From assembly GCA_934276735.1 (NCBI GenBank), contig CAKQTG010000001.1, positions 248,001 to 312,000 of the forward strand: DNA of 64,000 nt, written 5' to 3'. Shown here in pieces: positions 1 through 8,141 of the stretch. The position numbers and the translations under genes were made by a program. Source of the stretch: an uncultured Alphaproteobacteria bacterium (GTDB lineage: Bacteria; Pseudomonadota; Alphaproteobacteria; Rs-D84). The first letter of the stretch is position 1, and each line of letters opens with the position of its first letter. Below the pieces are notes generated by a model. The model did not search any database. It was not told where the DNA came from and was given only the letters and a program-made list of their open reading frames with translations.

Positions 1-330
1 ACTGGGACGGCACCGAATAAATCACAACTGGCCCAGGGTAATATGCCACAATTACCGCTAGAGGCATATATGCTGCAATCTGGGGAATTCAAGATTCGCA
101 CAACAGAAAAATCAAAAACACCTGTGATGGTGTTCTTGCAATTAAAAAATGGCGATGTGCGTCCGATTGAATATGATGCAGCAACCACTGCGGAAATGAT
201 AGCGGCGGCAGTTGAAAAAACGACGGATTTGGTGAATATGTATTCAGCGGGCGGTGCGCCATATGAATATCGCGAAACAGGCGATAAAAAATACCAGGCC
301 TGGGACGACCTGGCACGTAAAAATGATTGA
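1..330 (+). CDS. addB: AddB C-terminal end (partial, cut by window start)
   Basis: The frame is open from base 1 and ends in TGA at 328-330, so only the last 109 residues are present. They start TGTAPNKSQLAQGN and run into PQLPLEAYML. In alphaproteobacterial AddB the RecB-type nuclease domain has DYKTG..PSKKQ followed by PQLPLEA, so this is the tail of that domain. The catalytic Asp and Lys would lie just upstream of the window. AddB works with AddA to resect double-strand breaks for RecA loading. The gene faces xthA with a 9 nt gap and no terminator. A different PD-(D/E)XK nuclease of the same superfamily is the main alternative. Confidence 0.7.
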   Translation, partial: TGTAPNKSQLAQGNMPQLPLEAYMLQSGEFKIRTTEKSKTPVMVFLQLKNGDVRPIEYDAATTAEMIAAAVEKTTDLVNMYSAGGAPYEYRETGDKKYQAWDDLARKND

Positions 331-339
331 TGTCGTTTT

Positions 340-1110
340 TTATTTCAGCGACAACATTAAACCACAATGATCGGTTGGCTTGGCGGCCATACGTGGTGCG
401 ATGTCTATTTCGCAATGTTTAATCAATTGCATTGCTGCGGGGTTCGCCAAAAAATAATCTAATCGCAATCCCATATTTTTACCAACGGTGTCGCCACCGC
501 GGTATCCGAACCATGTAAAGCCGACGGTACCAGGATGTTGCACGCGCCAAACATCGGTCCAGCCGCTGTCAATCCATGCCTGCATCGCAGCGCGTGCGGC
601 GGGTGCGGCAATTGCAATATCAACATAGTTTGCCGGTTTCCATACGTCAATGTCGGCCAGTGCAACGTTAAAGTCGCCGCCGATAATAACGGGTTCTGGC
701 GAATTCAAATATTGAGAGATATATTTTGTAAATGCCGCCATCCATTCCAGTTTATACGGAAACTTTGGCGAAGACACCGTGTCGCCATTGGGCATATACA
801 CGTTTATCAATCGCACGCGCCCATCAACCACACATTCCAAAAATCGTGCGTTCATATCTGGATACGTGGGCAGCCCCATTGTCACATCTTCGATGGAATA
901 TTTCGAAAATGTTGCGACACCGTTCCAGCTTTTTTGACCAAAAACTTTGACGTTATATCCGTATTCATCAAATAGGTTATGTGGAAAGCCAGCGGTTTCA
1001 ACCTTTAATTCCTGGACCAGGATTGTGTCGTATTCGCCCGCACGCAGGATGTCAATAAAACTCTCGGCGTGGGCGCGAATAGAGTTTATATTCAGTGTTA
1101 GAATTTTCAT
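340..1110 (-). CDS. xthA: Exodeoxyribonuclease III
   Basis: A 256-residue protein of the exonuclease III/AP endonuclease family, which cuts DNA at abasic sites and trims 3' ends in base excision repair. Visible motifs are N7 in LNINSIRA, E34 in VQELK, GGDFNVA near the middle, RLDYFLA and the C-terminal TDHCGLML containing the catalytic Asp-His pair. I chose the ATG at 1108-1110 because AAAGGAAAAG lies just upstream and the protein then begins MKILTLNI, as in the family; the frame is open further upstream but without support. It is divergent from the acyl-CoA ligase gene. Length is typical. Confidence 0.95.
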   Translation of the reverse strand: MKILTLNINSIRAHAESFIDILRAGEYDTILVQELKVETAGFPHNLFDEYGYNVKVFGQKSWNGVATFSKYSIEDVTMGLPTYPDMNARFLECVVDGRVRLINVYMPNGDTVSSPKFPYKLEWMAAFTKYISQYLNSPEPVIIGGDFNVALADIDVWKPANYVDIAIAAPAARAAMQAWIDSGWTDVWRVQHPGTVGFTWFGYRGGDTVGKNMGLRLDYFLANPAAMQLIKHCEIDIAPRMAAKPTDHCGLMLSLK

Positions 1111-1111
1111 A

Positions 1112-1140
1112 TTTGCAATCTTTTCCTTTGGATATATAAT
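1112..1140 (+). promoter_or_regulatory. Promoter of acyl-CoA ligase gene
   Basis: TTTGCA at 1112-1117 and a perfect TATAAT at 1135-1140 are separated by 17 bases. The box lies about 40 bases before the ATG at 1181, leaving room for the AAGGA ribosome site at 1166-1170. The -35 is a partial match. Confidence 0.6.
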
Positions 1141-1180
1141 ACTGTCAGTCCAATATAAAAAAAACAAGGAATTTTTTACG

Positions 1181-2761
1181 ATGAATATGTATCAATTGCT
1201 AGAAAGGGCGGTTGCAACATGGCCTGATTATCTGATTTTGGTGCGCGAAAACATCACGTTTTCTGAATTTTCAGAAATGGTACGTGCGCGTGCAGCCTCA
1301 TTGAACGCGACGGGAATCGGACGCGGTGATGTTGTCGGTGTTTTGGCACACAATATCCCCCAGTTTCCAATTACTATGTTTGCAATTTGGTATCTGGGTG
1401 GTCGCGTATTGCTGCTGGATACAAATCTGACACCGTTTGAATATGACAATATGGCGGAAATCACAAAATGCAAAATGATTTGCGCGGAAAAATCATTTTT
1501 CTATAAAACGGACAAGTTCAAGTTTTATGACATTACGAAAAAAGACGGCAAACCGAATCCAGAGCTGACCGCGGCACCGGTTGAATCAACCGAGATTGCA
1601 ACGCTGTCATTTACATCGGGGTCAACTGGCACGCCCAAGGTGGTGCCATTGACACACTTTAACCTGATTGAATGCGCAAATTCATTGCAAGATATGCACG
1701 AATGGATTGACGCGGGTGACATTATGTATGGTTTCCTGCCGATGTATCACATATTTGGTTTCGCGGTTGAAATTCTGGCGACATTGCATTATGGGTCGGG
1801 TATGCTGTTGCAACCGACCGTCAATCCAAAGGAAATTATGGCGGATTTCAAGAAATACAAACCACAGATTATTCCGGCCGTTCCCAGATTATTTGAGGTT
1901 ATCAGAAACCGTATCATTGATGCGTTAAAGGAAAAGAAAATGTGGTGGATGGCGTCGTTCGTATTGAAATACGGCAAGACGTTGGAAAAAATTGGTCTGG
2001 GATTCCTGGTGCGCAAGGTTCAAGAACCGGTTCTGGCGATATTCGGGGGACGCGCACGACTGTTGGTTGCAGGTGGTGCCGCCACCAAGCCCGAGGTGGA
2101 AAAGTTCTATGAACGCCTGGGGCTGACATTTATCCAGGGATACGGACTTACCGAAACCGTTGGGCCAATATGTATTTCCAAACCGACCAAGCGTCGTTTC
2201 CCGTTTGCGTTTGGTGCGCCAACATCAAATAACGAATGTGAAATTCGCGATAAAAACGAAGATGGCGTTGGCGTTTTGTGGTTGCGCGGTCACCAGGTGT
2301 TTGGTGGATACCTGGATAATCCGACCGTCAACGAACAGGTGTTTGACGAGCGTGGATTCTTTAACACAGGCGATATGGTATCTATGGATAAAAATGGCGA
2401 ATTGCATTTCGCCGGCCGCAAAAAACAAGTGATTGTTTTGGACAGCGGTAAAAACGTTTATCCTGATGAACTGGAAGGATTGTTTATAAAAATCCCAGGC
2501 GTGAAAAACGTTGCCGTGTTTGAACACCGCGTCAAGGATAAAACGGTGACTTATGGCGTATTCAGTGTGGACAAAGATATGACGCTGGAAAAATTGGCTG
2601 CGGCGGTTGCCTTGGCGAATAAAAAGGTTGCGTCATATAAATGGGTAACGCACTTTGCCATGACAACGGATGAATTGCCGATGACCAGCACACAGAAAGT
2701 GAAACATCATGTGGTGCGGCAGAATTTGATTGATGGCAAATACCCAATCCGCAAGGAGTAA
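1181..2761 (+). CDS. AMP-dependent acyl-CoA synthetase/ligase
   Basis: A 526-residue ANL-superfamily enzyme that activates a carboxylic acid with ATP to an acyl-adenylate and passes it to CoA or another thiol. The P-loop TSGSTGTPK is near residue 144, GYGLTET near 320, the TGD strand near 396, and the C-terminal lysine region MTSTQKVKHH near 505. The start at 1181 has AAGGA 10 bases upstream and gives the family's N-terminus. The substrate is likely a medium or long chain fatty acid (FadD-like), but the acyl pocket cannot be read from sequence. The gene stands alone with its own promoter and terminator and is the only lipid-activation gene in the window. Confidence 0.85.
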   Translation: MNMYQLLERAVATWPDYLILVRENITFSEFSEMVRARAASLNATGIGRGDVVGVLAHNIPQFPITMFAIWYLGGRVLLLDTNLTPFEYDNMAEITKCKMICAEKSFFYKTDKFKFYDITKKDGKPNPELTAAPVESTEIATLSFTSGSTGTPKVVPLTHFNLIECANSLQDMHEWIDAGDIMYGFLPMYHIFGFAVEILATLHYGSGMLLQPTVNPKEIMADFKKYKPQIIPAVPRLFEVIRNRIIDALKEKKMWWMASFVLKYGKTLEKIGLGFLVRKVQEPVLAIFGGRARLLVAGGAATKPEVEKFYERLGLTFIQGYGLTETVGPICISKPTKRRFPFAFGAPTSNNECEIRDKNEDGVGVLWLRGHQVFGGYLDNPTVNEQVFDERGFFNTGDMVSMDKNGELHFAGRKKQVIVLDSGKNVYPDELEGLFIKIPGVKNVAVFEHRVKDKTVTYGVFSVDKDMTLEKLAAAVALANKKVASYKWVTHFAMTTDELPMTSTQKVKHHVVRQNLIDGKYPIRKE

Positions 2762-2780
2762 ATCGTCATCGGTCCGCATT

Positions 2781-2838
2781 GCGCGGGTTTAATGTGGCTC
2801 ATGTACGTCTTGTACACTACGCCGCATTAAACCCACGC
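2781..2838. repeat. Long imperfect palindrome, type with inner TGTAC stem (copy 1)
   Basis: Arms at 2781-2798 and 2821-2838 match at 16 of 18 positions when one is reverse-complemented. Between them an inner stem TGTAC (2802-2806) / GTACA (2812-2816) closes a 5-base loop. It sits between convergent genes, just before a normal terminator. A second element of the same design is at 22201-22285. Confidence 0.65.
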
Positions 2839-2872
2839 AGTCGGCACAATGAACCGTTTGCTTTATATTTAG

Positions 2873-2893
2873 ACCGCCCGCTGGGCGGTTTTT
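2873..2893 (+). terminator. Rho-independent terminator after acyl-CoA ligase
   Basis: Perfect stem ACCGCCC / GGGCGGT with loop GCT followed by five Ts. It lies between the convergent ligase and mnmE genes; the opposite strand lacks a good T run. Confidence 0.85.
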
Positions 2894-4196
2894 ATTTCCC
2901 CAGACACAGTTGTGAAAATGTGGCGTCCATAACATCGGCAGCACTGATTGTGCCCAAGATTTTGCCGATTGCGTCGGCGGCGCGGCGAACGTGTTCTGAA
3001 AATATATCATAATTATCACCCGCGGTGATTGCATCGTGCAATTCGTTTTGTGCGTCCATCATCAGGGTGCGCGTGCGTGCATTGACCGTGATTTGTGATT
3101 CTGAATTTCCAACCAATTCATCAATCTTTTTACGGATTGCAATCATCAGGTTATCAATTCCGTCGCCCGTCTTGGCCGATACATAAATCGCATTGCTTTT
3201 ATTTTTGCAATCGCACAGGTCAGATTTATTTACAACGATAATTTCATTATTTGAACTTTGAACTTTGAACTCTGAACTTTGACCGTCAATTACATGCAAA
3301 ACCAAATCGGCGTTTTTAATTTCGTCATTTGTGCGCTGAATCCCGATCTGTTCAATTTCGTCGTCTGTGTCGCGCAGGCCGGCGGTATCAGAAATGTTTA
3401 CCATGTATCCGTCAATATCCAGGGTACACGACACAACATCGCGTGTGGTGCCGGGCGTGTCAGATACAATCGCACGATTTTCCCCAACCAGGCGATTAAA
3501 CAATGATGATTTCCCCGCGTTTGTGTTGCCTGCCAATGTGATGTTGAATCCGCTGCGGATAGCGCGTGACGCCGCATAGCGCGAAATTGCATTGTCAATT
3601 TCGTTATATAAAACCTGGGCCTTGTCACGGATTTTTTTACCGATATTTGTTGGTAATTCGTCGTCTGCGTAATCCAAAATCGCGGCAGCGTATGCGGCGA
3701 TTTCAATCATCTGGGACCGCCAGGCGTCATAAATCCGACTGTCGCGACCCATCATAGATTTCAGTGCGGCGCGACGTTGACGTTCGGTCTGGGCGTCCAG
3801 CAATGCGGCCAGACCATCAATATCTGTTAAATCCATTTTGCCATTATAAAACGCGCGACGTGAAAATTCGCCACGTGATGCCATACGCGCACCGGTTGTG
3901 GCCAGAAAATCAAATATTTTATTTATCACCGCTGGCGCACCGTGCGAGTGGATTTCAATAACATCTGTGCCGGTGAACGAATGCGGGGCTGCAAAGAAAA
4001 CTAAAATTACCTGGTCAATCAGGTCGCTCGCATTATCGGCCAGATTTGCAAAATACGCGTGCCGCACATCAAAATTATTGCGCCCCAACAATCGCGCAAA
4101 CAAATCGCGCAGATTGTCGCCTGCAATTCGCACAACGGCAACGCCACTTTTCCCGTGCCCCGACGACAGGGCAAAAATTGTATCGTTATTATTCAT
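2892..4196 (-). CDS. mnmE: tRNA modification GTPase MnmE (TrmE)
   Basis: A 434-residue GTPase that, with MnmG, adds aminomethyl-type groups to U34 of tRNAs reading two-codon boxes. The N-terminal folate-binding domain is followed by a helical domain with the G domain inserted. The P-loop GNTNAGKSS is near residue 219, DTPGTTRD and DTAG follow, NKSD is near 320, and the C-terminus ends CLGK with the essential Cys. Start ATG 4194-4196 overlaps the ruvA TAA by one base (TAATG), so translation is probably coupled. A heptamer repeat (3251-3282) is embedded in frame between the DTAG and NKSD motifs and encodes SSEFKVQSS at about residues 305-314. Confidence 0.96.
   Translation of the reverse strand: MNNNDTIFALSSGHGKSGVAVVRIAGDNLRDLFARLLGRNNFDVRHAYFANLADNASDLIDQVILVFFAAPHSFTGTDVIEIHSHGAPAVINKIFDFLATTGARMASRGEFSRRAFYNGKMDLTDIDGLAALLDAQTERQRRAALKSMMGRDSRIYDAWRSQMIEIAAYAAAILDYADDELPTNIGKKIRDKAQVLYNEIDNAISRYAASRAIRSGFNITLAGNTNAGKSSLFNRLVGENRAIVSDTPGTTRDVVSCTLDIDGYMVNISDTAGLRDTDDEIEQIGIQRTNDEIKNADLVLHVIDGQSSEFKVQSSNNEIIVVNKSDLCDCKNKSNAIYVSAKTGDGIDNLMIAIRKKIDELVGNSESQITVNARTRTLMMDAQNELHDAITAGDNYDIFSEHVRRAADAIGKILGTISAADVMDATFSQLCLGK
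3251..3282. repeat. Heptanucleotide tandem repeat inside mnmE
   Basis: Units TTGAACT (x3), CTGAACT and a partial TTGAC run in perfect 7-base register. The heptamer makes its frame shift through three phases on the coding strand, yet it stays open and in frame within mnmE. A related 4-unit array of TGAACTC/TGCACTC is at 22317-22344. Confidence 0.85.
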
Positions 4197-4780
4197 TATT
4201 TATTTCCAGATATTTCTTTCAGTGCCAATGGGACCAGGCGCGCAACATCGGCACCAGGATTCGCGGCAACCAGTTTTTGCGCCATTTCAACAATGTCCAG
4301 ACGGCGATAGCCCAATGATTCCAACGCCGCCAGTAAATCTGGCAGGGCAGAGCCGCCCGCGCCACCATCGGTTGTGGTAAAATCAAATGCAGAATTAGCA
4401 ACCTTGCTTTTTAGTTCAATGATGATTTTTTCGGCCACCTTTTTCCCGACGCCGGGCGCGGCGGTAATTGTTTTTGCGTCCCCCGTTGCAATGGCGGACA
4501 TCAGCGCGTCGGTTGGCAATGTGTTCAGTATGGACAGCGCACCCTTGGGCCCGACACCAGATACGCCCGTCAGTTGCACGAACAGGTTTTGCGCCGCCAG
4601 CGTTTTGAACCCGAACAGGCGAATTGAATCTTCGCGTACGACGGTTTCAATCCATAACGCGACTGTTTCGCGTGGGGACAGCGCATCTGGGGTAAAAACC
4701 TTGTATCCGACAGGACCCGCCATCAAAATCACGAAGCCGTCGCCAATATAATCAACAACCCCTTGCAATTTGCCAATCAT
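4196..4780 (-). CDS. ruvA: Holliday junction DNA helicase subunit RuvA
   Basis: A 194-residue RuvA, which binds four-way junctions as a tetramer and loads the RuvB motor. The OB-fold domain (1-60) starts MIGKLQGVVDYIGDGFV. Two helix-hairpin-helix motifs follow, LTGVSGVGPKGA near 70-81 and APGVGKKVAEK near 108-118, and the C-terminal RuvB-contact domain ends with LVPLALKEIS. AAAAGGATAA precedes the start. It is the first gene of a ruvA-mnmE unit and is divergent from yebC. ruvC lies 850 bases away on the other strand, and no ruvB is seen in the window, so the usual ruvCAB order has been broken up. Confidence 0.95.
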   Translation of the reverse strand: MIGKLQGVVDYIGDGFVILMAGPVGYKVFTPDALSPRETVALWIETVVREDSIRLFGFKTLAAQNLFVQLTGVSGVGPKGALSILNTLPTDALMSAIATGDAKTITAAPGVGKKVAEKIIIELKSKVANSAFDFTTTDGGAGGSALPDLLAALESLGYRRLDIVEMAQKLVAANPGADVARLVPLALKEISGNK

Positions 4781-4830
4781 TTGTTATCCTTTTGGGGTAA
4801 TTCTAATCTAATTAAAGTAAAAGGTCAAAT

Positions 4831-5547
4831 ATGAGTGGACACAGCAAATGGCACAATATTCAGCATAAAAAGGGTGCCGTGGACGCCGCACGCAGCGGTT
4901 TGTTCACAAAACTGGCGCGTGAAATAACGATGGCGGCCAAACTGGGCGATAAAAATCCGGACAATAATCCGCGTTTGCGTTTGGCTATATTACAAGCACG
5001 CAAGAATTCTATGCCGAACGATAACATTAAACGCGCGATTGACAAGGCGTCGGGCAGCAATACTGAAAACTATGTTGCCGTGCGCTATGAAGGCTATGGC
5101 CCGAATGCGGTTCCCGTTATTGTAGAGGCGTTGACCGACAACCCGCGTCGCACTGTGCCGGAAATCCGCAACATATTTGCGAAAAACGGCGGCAATATGG
5201 GCGAAGAGGGTTCTGTTGTGTTTATGTTCACACGCGCAGGTCAGATTATGTATCCGGCATCCATCGGAAAAACCGAAGATGAAATGATGGAAATTATCAT
5301 GGATACGGGTGCGGACAACCTGGAAACGTCGGACGAAGGATTTATTATAACAACAAAACCTGATGATTTTATCGCCGTGCAAAAGGCGTTAAATGATGCG
5401 CTGGGCGAACCAGATAATGCAGAATTGACCTGGGTTCCGAATATGCCGGTTGACCTGGACGACGAAGCGTATGCCAAACTGGAAAAATTGGTGGACGCGT
5501 TGGACGACAATGACGACGTTCAAAAAGTGTTCACTGCGGCGGCATAA
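4831..5547 (+). CDS. yebC: YebC/PmpR family protein (TACO1-like)
   Basis: A 238-residue protein with the family hallmark MSGHSKWHNIQHKK at the N-terminus and the conserved EGYGPNAVPVIVE and FAKNGGNMGEEGSV segments. The family was described as a transcriptional regulator (PmpR); more recent work links it to relief of ribosome pausing. The start has AAAGGTC upstream. It usually sits directly before ruvC in proteobacteria and does so here, but a strong terminator separates the two, so they are not one simple transcript. Length is typical. Confidence 0.95.
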   Translation: MSGHSKWHNIQHKKGAVDAARSGLFTKLAREITMAAKLGDKNPDNNPRLRLAILQARKNSMPNDNIKRAIDKASGSNTENYVAVRYEGYGPNAVPVIVEALTDNPRRTVPEIRNIFAKNGGNMGEEGSVVFMFTRAGQIMYPASIGKTEDEMMEIIMDTGADNLETSDEGFIITTKPDDFIAVQKALNDALGEPDNAELTWVPNMPVDLDDEAYAKLEKLVDALDDNDDVQKVFTAAA

Positions 5548-5566
5548 CGCAGCGCGTAAAAAATAT

Positions 5567-5596
5567 AAAAAAGACCGGCGAAAACCGGTCTTTTTT
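5567..5596. terminator. Bidirectional terminator between yebC and ruvC
   Basis: AAAAAAGACCGG and CCGGTCTTTTTT form a 12-pair stem around loop CGAAAA, with the T run on one strand and the A run serving the other. Confidence 0.9.
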
Positions 5597-5606
5597 ATGG
5601 TATAAT
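5597..5606 (+). promoter_or_regulatory. Extended -10 promoter of ruvC
   Basis: ATGGTATAAT gives TGn plus a perfect TATAAT (5601-5606), 24 bases before the ruvC ATG. No convincing -35 box is seen, as expected for an extended -10 promoter. Confidence 0.55.
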
Positions 5607-5629
5607 TATTACACAAAGGGACGTTTAAT

Positions 5630-6109
5630 ATGACACGAATTTTGGGAATTGACCCAGGACTGTTGCATACCGGGTGGGCCATAATTGATACCCAGGGGCA
5701 AAACCGAAAATATATTGCCAGCGGGGTTATTCTGCCGCCGACGCGTGACGCAATGCCGATGCGATTGGCAAATATTTTTCGTGGTGTTTCGAAATTGGTG
5801 GATACATTTACCCCAGATGTGTGCAGCATTGAAATTACATTTGTGAATAAAAACCCACAAACAACACTTGCGCTGGGGCATGCACGTGCGGCGGCAATTG
5901 TCGCGGTGGCGTCGCGTGATATTCCGATATACGAATACGAACCGAACAAGATTAAAAAGGCACTGACATCGGCCGGGCATGCCGACAAAGACCAGGTGTA
6001 TAAAATGGTGCGTATCTTGTTGCCGGCGGCGCGTCCCAAAACCCCAGACGAGAGTGACGCCATCGCTATTGCACTGGCTCATGCGAATATGATTAAATTC
6101 AGTTTTTGA
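5630..6109 (+). CDS. ruvC: Crossover junction endodeoxyribonuclease RuvC
   Basis: A 159-residue RNase H-fold resolvase that cuts Holliday junctions symmetrically with RuvAB. The four metal-binding acids are visible: D8 in GIDPG, E69 in SIEITFVNKNP, and D140/D143 in the C-terminal PDESDAIAIA. AAAGGGA lies 10 bases before the ATG. It has its own promoter after the yebC terminator, and a small membrane protein gene follows. Confidence 0.95.
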   Translation: MTRILGIDPGLLHTGWAIIDTQGQNRKYIASGVILPPTRDAMPMRLANIFRGVSKLVDTFTPDVCSIEITFVNKNPQTTLALGHARAAAIVAVASRDIPIYEYEPNKIKKALTSAGHADKDQVYKMVRILLPAARPKTPDESDAIAIALAHANMIKFSF

Positions 6110-6156
6110 AATTATGCATAATATGATAGAATAAATAAACACACAAGGGGAATAAT

Positions 6157-6435
6157 ATGAAACAAGAAGTTTATGAAATCCAAGATATGAAATTATATGT
6201 GCGCCAGGCGACATTGTTTCGTTCATTTTTGATAAATGTAATTTTAGGGCTGGTGGTTGGTGCGTTGGCATTGTTTGTGCCGGGGTTCCTGTTTGCACTG
6301 GTTGTGGTGACGGGCGTTTCGCCGATGATGATGTTCTTTTCAATGATAAGCGGGATTGCGCTGTGGCAAATGCTGGGGGTTGTATTTTTCTTGGTGCCGG
6401 CATTGGCAATCTGGTGGCAACGTTATTCAAAATAA
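6157..6435 (+). CDS. Small inner membrane protein, unknown
   Basis: A 92-residue protein I do not recognise. A short polar N-terminus (about 20 residues, KQEVYEIQDMKLYVRQ) is followed by two long hydrophobic stretches, roughly residues 24-52 and 56-86, ending in WWQRYSK, so both ends are probably cytoplasmic. AAGGGG precedes the ATG with good spacing, and a strong terminator follows the stop. The 47-base gap to ruvC has an AT-rich stretch that may carry a promoter. Gene context and ribosome site make it a real gene; function cannot be assigned. Confidence 0.75.
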   Translation: MKQEVYEIQDMKLYVRQATLFRSFLINVILGLVVGALALFVPGFLFALVVVTGVSPMMMFFSMISGIALWQMLGVVFFLVPALAIWWQRYSK

Positions 6436-6462
6436 AAATGCGCCGATTTGGCGCATTTTTTT
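6434..6462. terminator. Bidirectional terminator before secB
   Basis: Stem ATGCGCC / GGCGCAT, loop GATTT, with A5 on the left and T7 on the right. It serves both the small membrane protein gene and secB, which converge here. Confidence 0.9.
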
Positions 6463-6477
6463 ATGAATCAAGGTAGA

Positions 6478-6924
6478 TTATTTCGCATTTGCTGCAGCGT
6501 TTTGTGCCTGTTTCTGGGCATACAGTTCGGCGAAATCAACCGGCTGCATCGCAAATGTTGGGAAACCAGATTCAGATGTCAGGCGAACAATCAGACTGCG
6601 AACCGCCGGGAATAACAGGGTCGGAACATCAATCAGCAATGTGCGCTTTTTCGTTTCTTCATCATTTTCTTCGTCCATTTGAACCAGGCCAGAATATGTA
6701 GATTCAATCAAGAATATTGATTTATCGCCCGCGTCCAGTTTTGAATGAACCTTGGTCACCAGGTCGACCATAAACAGGTTGTTTTCTGCGCCTTTTATCT
6801 GAATATCAATGTTGATTTCCAATTTTGCTTGGCCGTTGTCTTGTTTAAAGAACAATTCTGGGACGTTTGGACTCTCGAACGAGATGTCTTTTAAAAACTG
6901 GGAAATGATTTTAAATTTTGCCAT
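6478..6924 (-). CDS. secB: Protein-export chaperone SecB
   Basis: A 148-residue SecB, the tetrameric chaperone that holds preproteins unfolded and hands them to SecA. Conserved features are the N-terminal QFLKDISFESPN.PE, the central EINIDIQIK strand, and the C-terminal GFPTFAMQPVDFAELYAQ. An AGGAG site lies 9 bases before the ATG. It stands alone and is divergent from mltA. The tail after the family core is short and Ala/Asn rich, and lacks the zinc-binding SecA-contact tail, as in many alphaproteobacteria. Confidence 0.93.
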   Translation of the reverse strand: MAKFKIISQFLKDISFESPNVPELFFKQDNGQAKLEINIDIQIKGAENNLFMVDLVTKVHSKLDAGDKSIFLIESTYSGLVQMDEENDEETKKRTLLIDVPTLLFPAVRSLIVRLTSESGFPTFAMQPVDFAELYAQKQAQNAAANAK

Positions 6925-6983
6925 TGTGTTTTACTCCTGTGATACTGTGGGGGTAAAACCCGTTCTGGACTTGACCCCTGGTT

Positions 6984-7005
6984 TTATGATAATATAGCAT
7001 CATAA
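6984..7005. promoter_or_regulatory. Palindrome over the likely mltA -10 region
   Basis: TTATGAT (6984-6990) and ATCATAA (6999-7005) are perfect inverted repeats around AATATAGC. TTGACC at 6971-6976 is 16 bases before TATAGC (6993-6998), so the palindrome would overlap the -10 box and could be an operator. This is inferred only from layout. Confidence 0.4.
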
Positions 7006-7037
7006 AAATATTTTACAAGTGGGAGAGGCAACAAAAA

Positions 7038-8141
7038 ATGGCGGATGGGAAAATTTTCAGCATAACAAAGTGGTTGGCTGTTGTGTGTGGCGTGGTTGCA
7101 TTGGCGGCGTGTGATTTGTCAACGCCGACACATACCGGCGATAATTCTGTTGTGCCATCAAACCTGCGCCGGGTGTCGTATAATGATTTGCCGGGCTGGC
7201 GTGATGATGATGTTCGTTACGCTTTGCAGGCGTTCCGTAATTCGTGCAAGGCGAAGATTCAATACACGGGTCGTGTAATTCCAGACCGCGAACTGTTCGC
7301 AGAAAAGTGCAGAATGTTGCCGTCGGCATCGGCGGATACAGCAACTGTGCGTGCATGGTTTGAATCTAATTTCCAACCGTATAAGGTTTATAATGATAAT
7401 GGCACAGACCGCGGGACATACACGGGATACTATTCCCCGATTATTCCGGGTTGCCGGACCAAGACCGCTGCGTGCAATGAACCGTTGATGGGCGTGCCAA
7501 CCGATGGTCGCGCCTACAAGGGCGTTGCCAAAAAAGACATTGTAGAAAAGCAAATTGGTCGCGTTCTGTATTGGGCAAATATTGTTGATGTCCAAAATAT
7601 TCAGATTCAGGGCAGCGGCATGTTGCAACTGGACGATGGAAAAATGGTGAAATTAAACTTTGCTGCGGTCAATGATATGCCGTTTAAATCTATTGGCGAA
7701 GAATTGCGCAGTCGTGGTATTCGTCCAGATAATGGGTATTCGGCTGATGCGGTTTGGTCGTATTTGAAAAAGAACCCGACGCTGGCGCGTGATGTGATTT
7801 ATAAAAATCCACGCTATGTGTATTTCTATGAATCTGTACCACCAGATGTAATTGGAAAATTGGGCACACCACTGTCCAAGATTCGTTCAATCGCCATGGA
7901 CGACAGTATTTATACATTAGGAATGCCGGTGTATATCAGCACGAACTTGTCTGATGGACGACGTTTCCGTCGGTTGATGATTGCCCAGGATACAGGCAGT
8001 GCAATTCGTGGTTGGATTCGTGCTGACATATTCTTTGGCAAAGGGGACGAGGCCTATAAGTTTGCTCATGGTCAACATGCCCAAGGCGAAATGTTTATCT
8101 TGATGCCCAAAGAATATACGTATGTCAAACCAACCAGATAA
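7038..8141 (+). CDS. mltA: Membrane-bound lytic transglycosylase MltA
   Basis: A 367-residue lipoprotein that cleaves the glycan strands of peptidoglycan to 1,6-anhydro ends. A signal peptide ends in the lipobox LAAC with C25. The MltA core includes YTGYYSPIIPG near 130 and IQGSGMLQLDDG near 190, followed by the 3D domain IAQDTGSAIRGWIRADIFFG near 315-335 with the catalytic Asp. GGGAGAGG precedes the ATG. Its end overlaps the DUF721 gene by 20 bases. MltA fits with the other cell-wall enzymes in the window (NlpD-like, FtsI, lysozyme-TPR). Confidence 0.93.
   Translation: MADGKIFSITKWLAVVCGVVALAACDLSTPTHTGDNSVVPSNLRRVSYNDLPGWRDDDVRYALQAFRNSCKAKIQYTGRVIPDRELFAEKCRMLPSASADTATVRAWFESNFQPYKVYNDNGTDRGTYTGYYSPIIPGCRTKTAACNEPLMGVPTDGRAYKGVAKKDIVEKQIGRVLYWANIVDVQNIQIQGSGMLQLDDGKMVKLNFAAVNDMPFKSIGEELRSRGIRPDNGYSADAVWSYLKKNPTLARDVIYKNPRYVYFYESVPPDVIGKLGTPLSKIRSIAMDDSIYTLGMPVYISTNLSDGRRFRRLMIAQDTGSAIRGWIRADIFFGKGDEAYKFAHGQHAQGEMFILMPKEYTYVKPTR

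Noticed and set aside
459..975. Plus- and minus-strand frames within xthA
   Set aside because: They are shadows of the exonuclease III gene, rich in Cys/His, with no ribosome site or family signature.
947..1180. N-terminal extension of the acyl-CoA ligase frame
   Set aside because: The extra 78 codons overlap xthA and the divergent promoter; the ATG at 1181 has a ribosome site and matches the family start.
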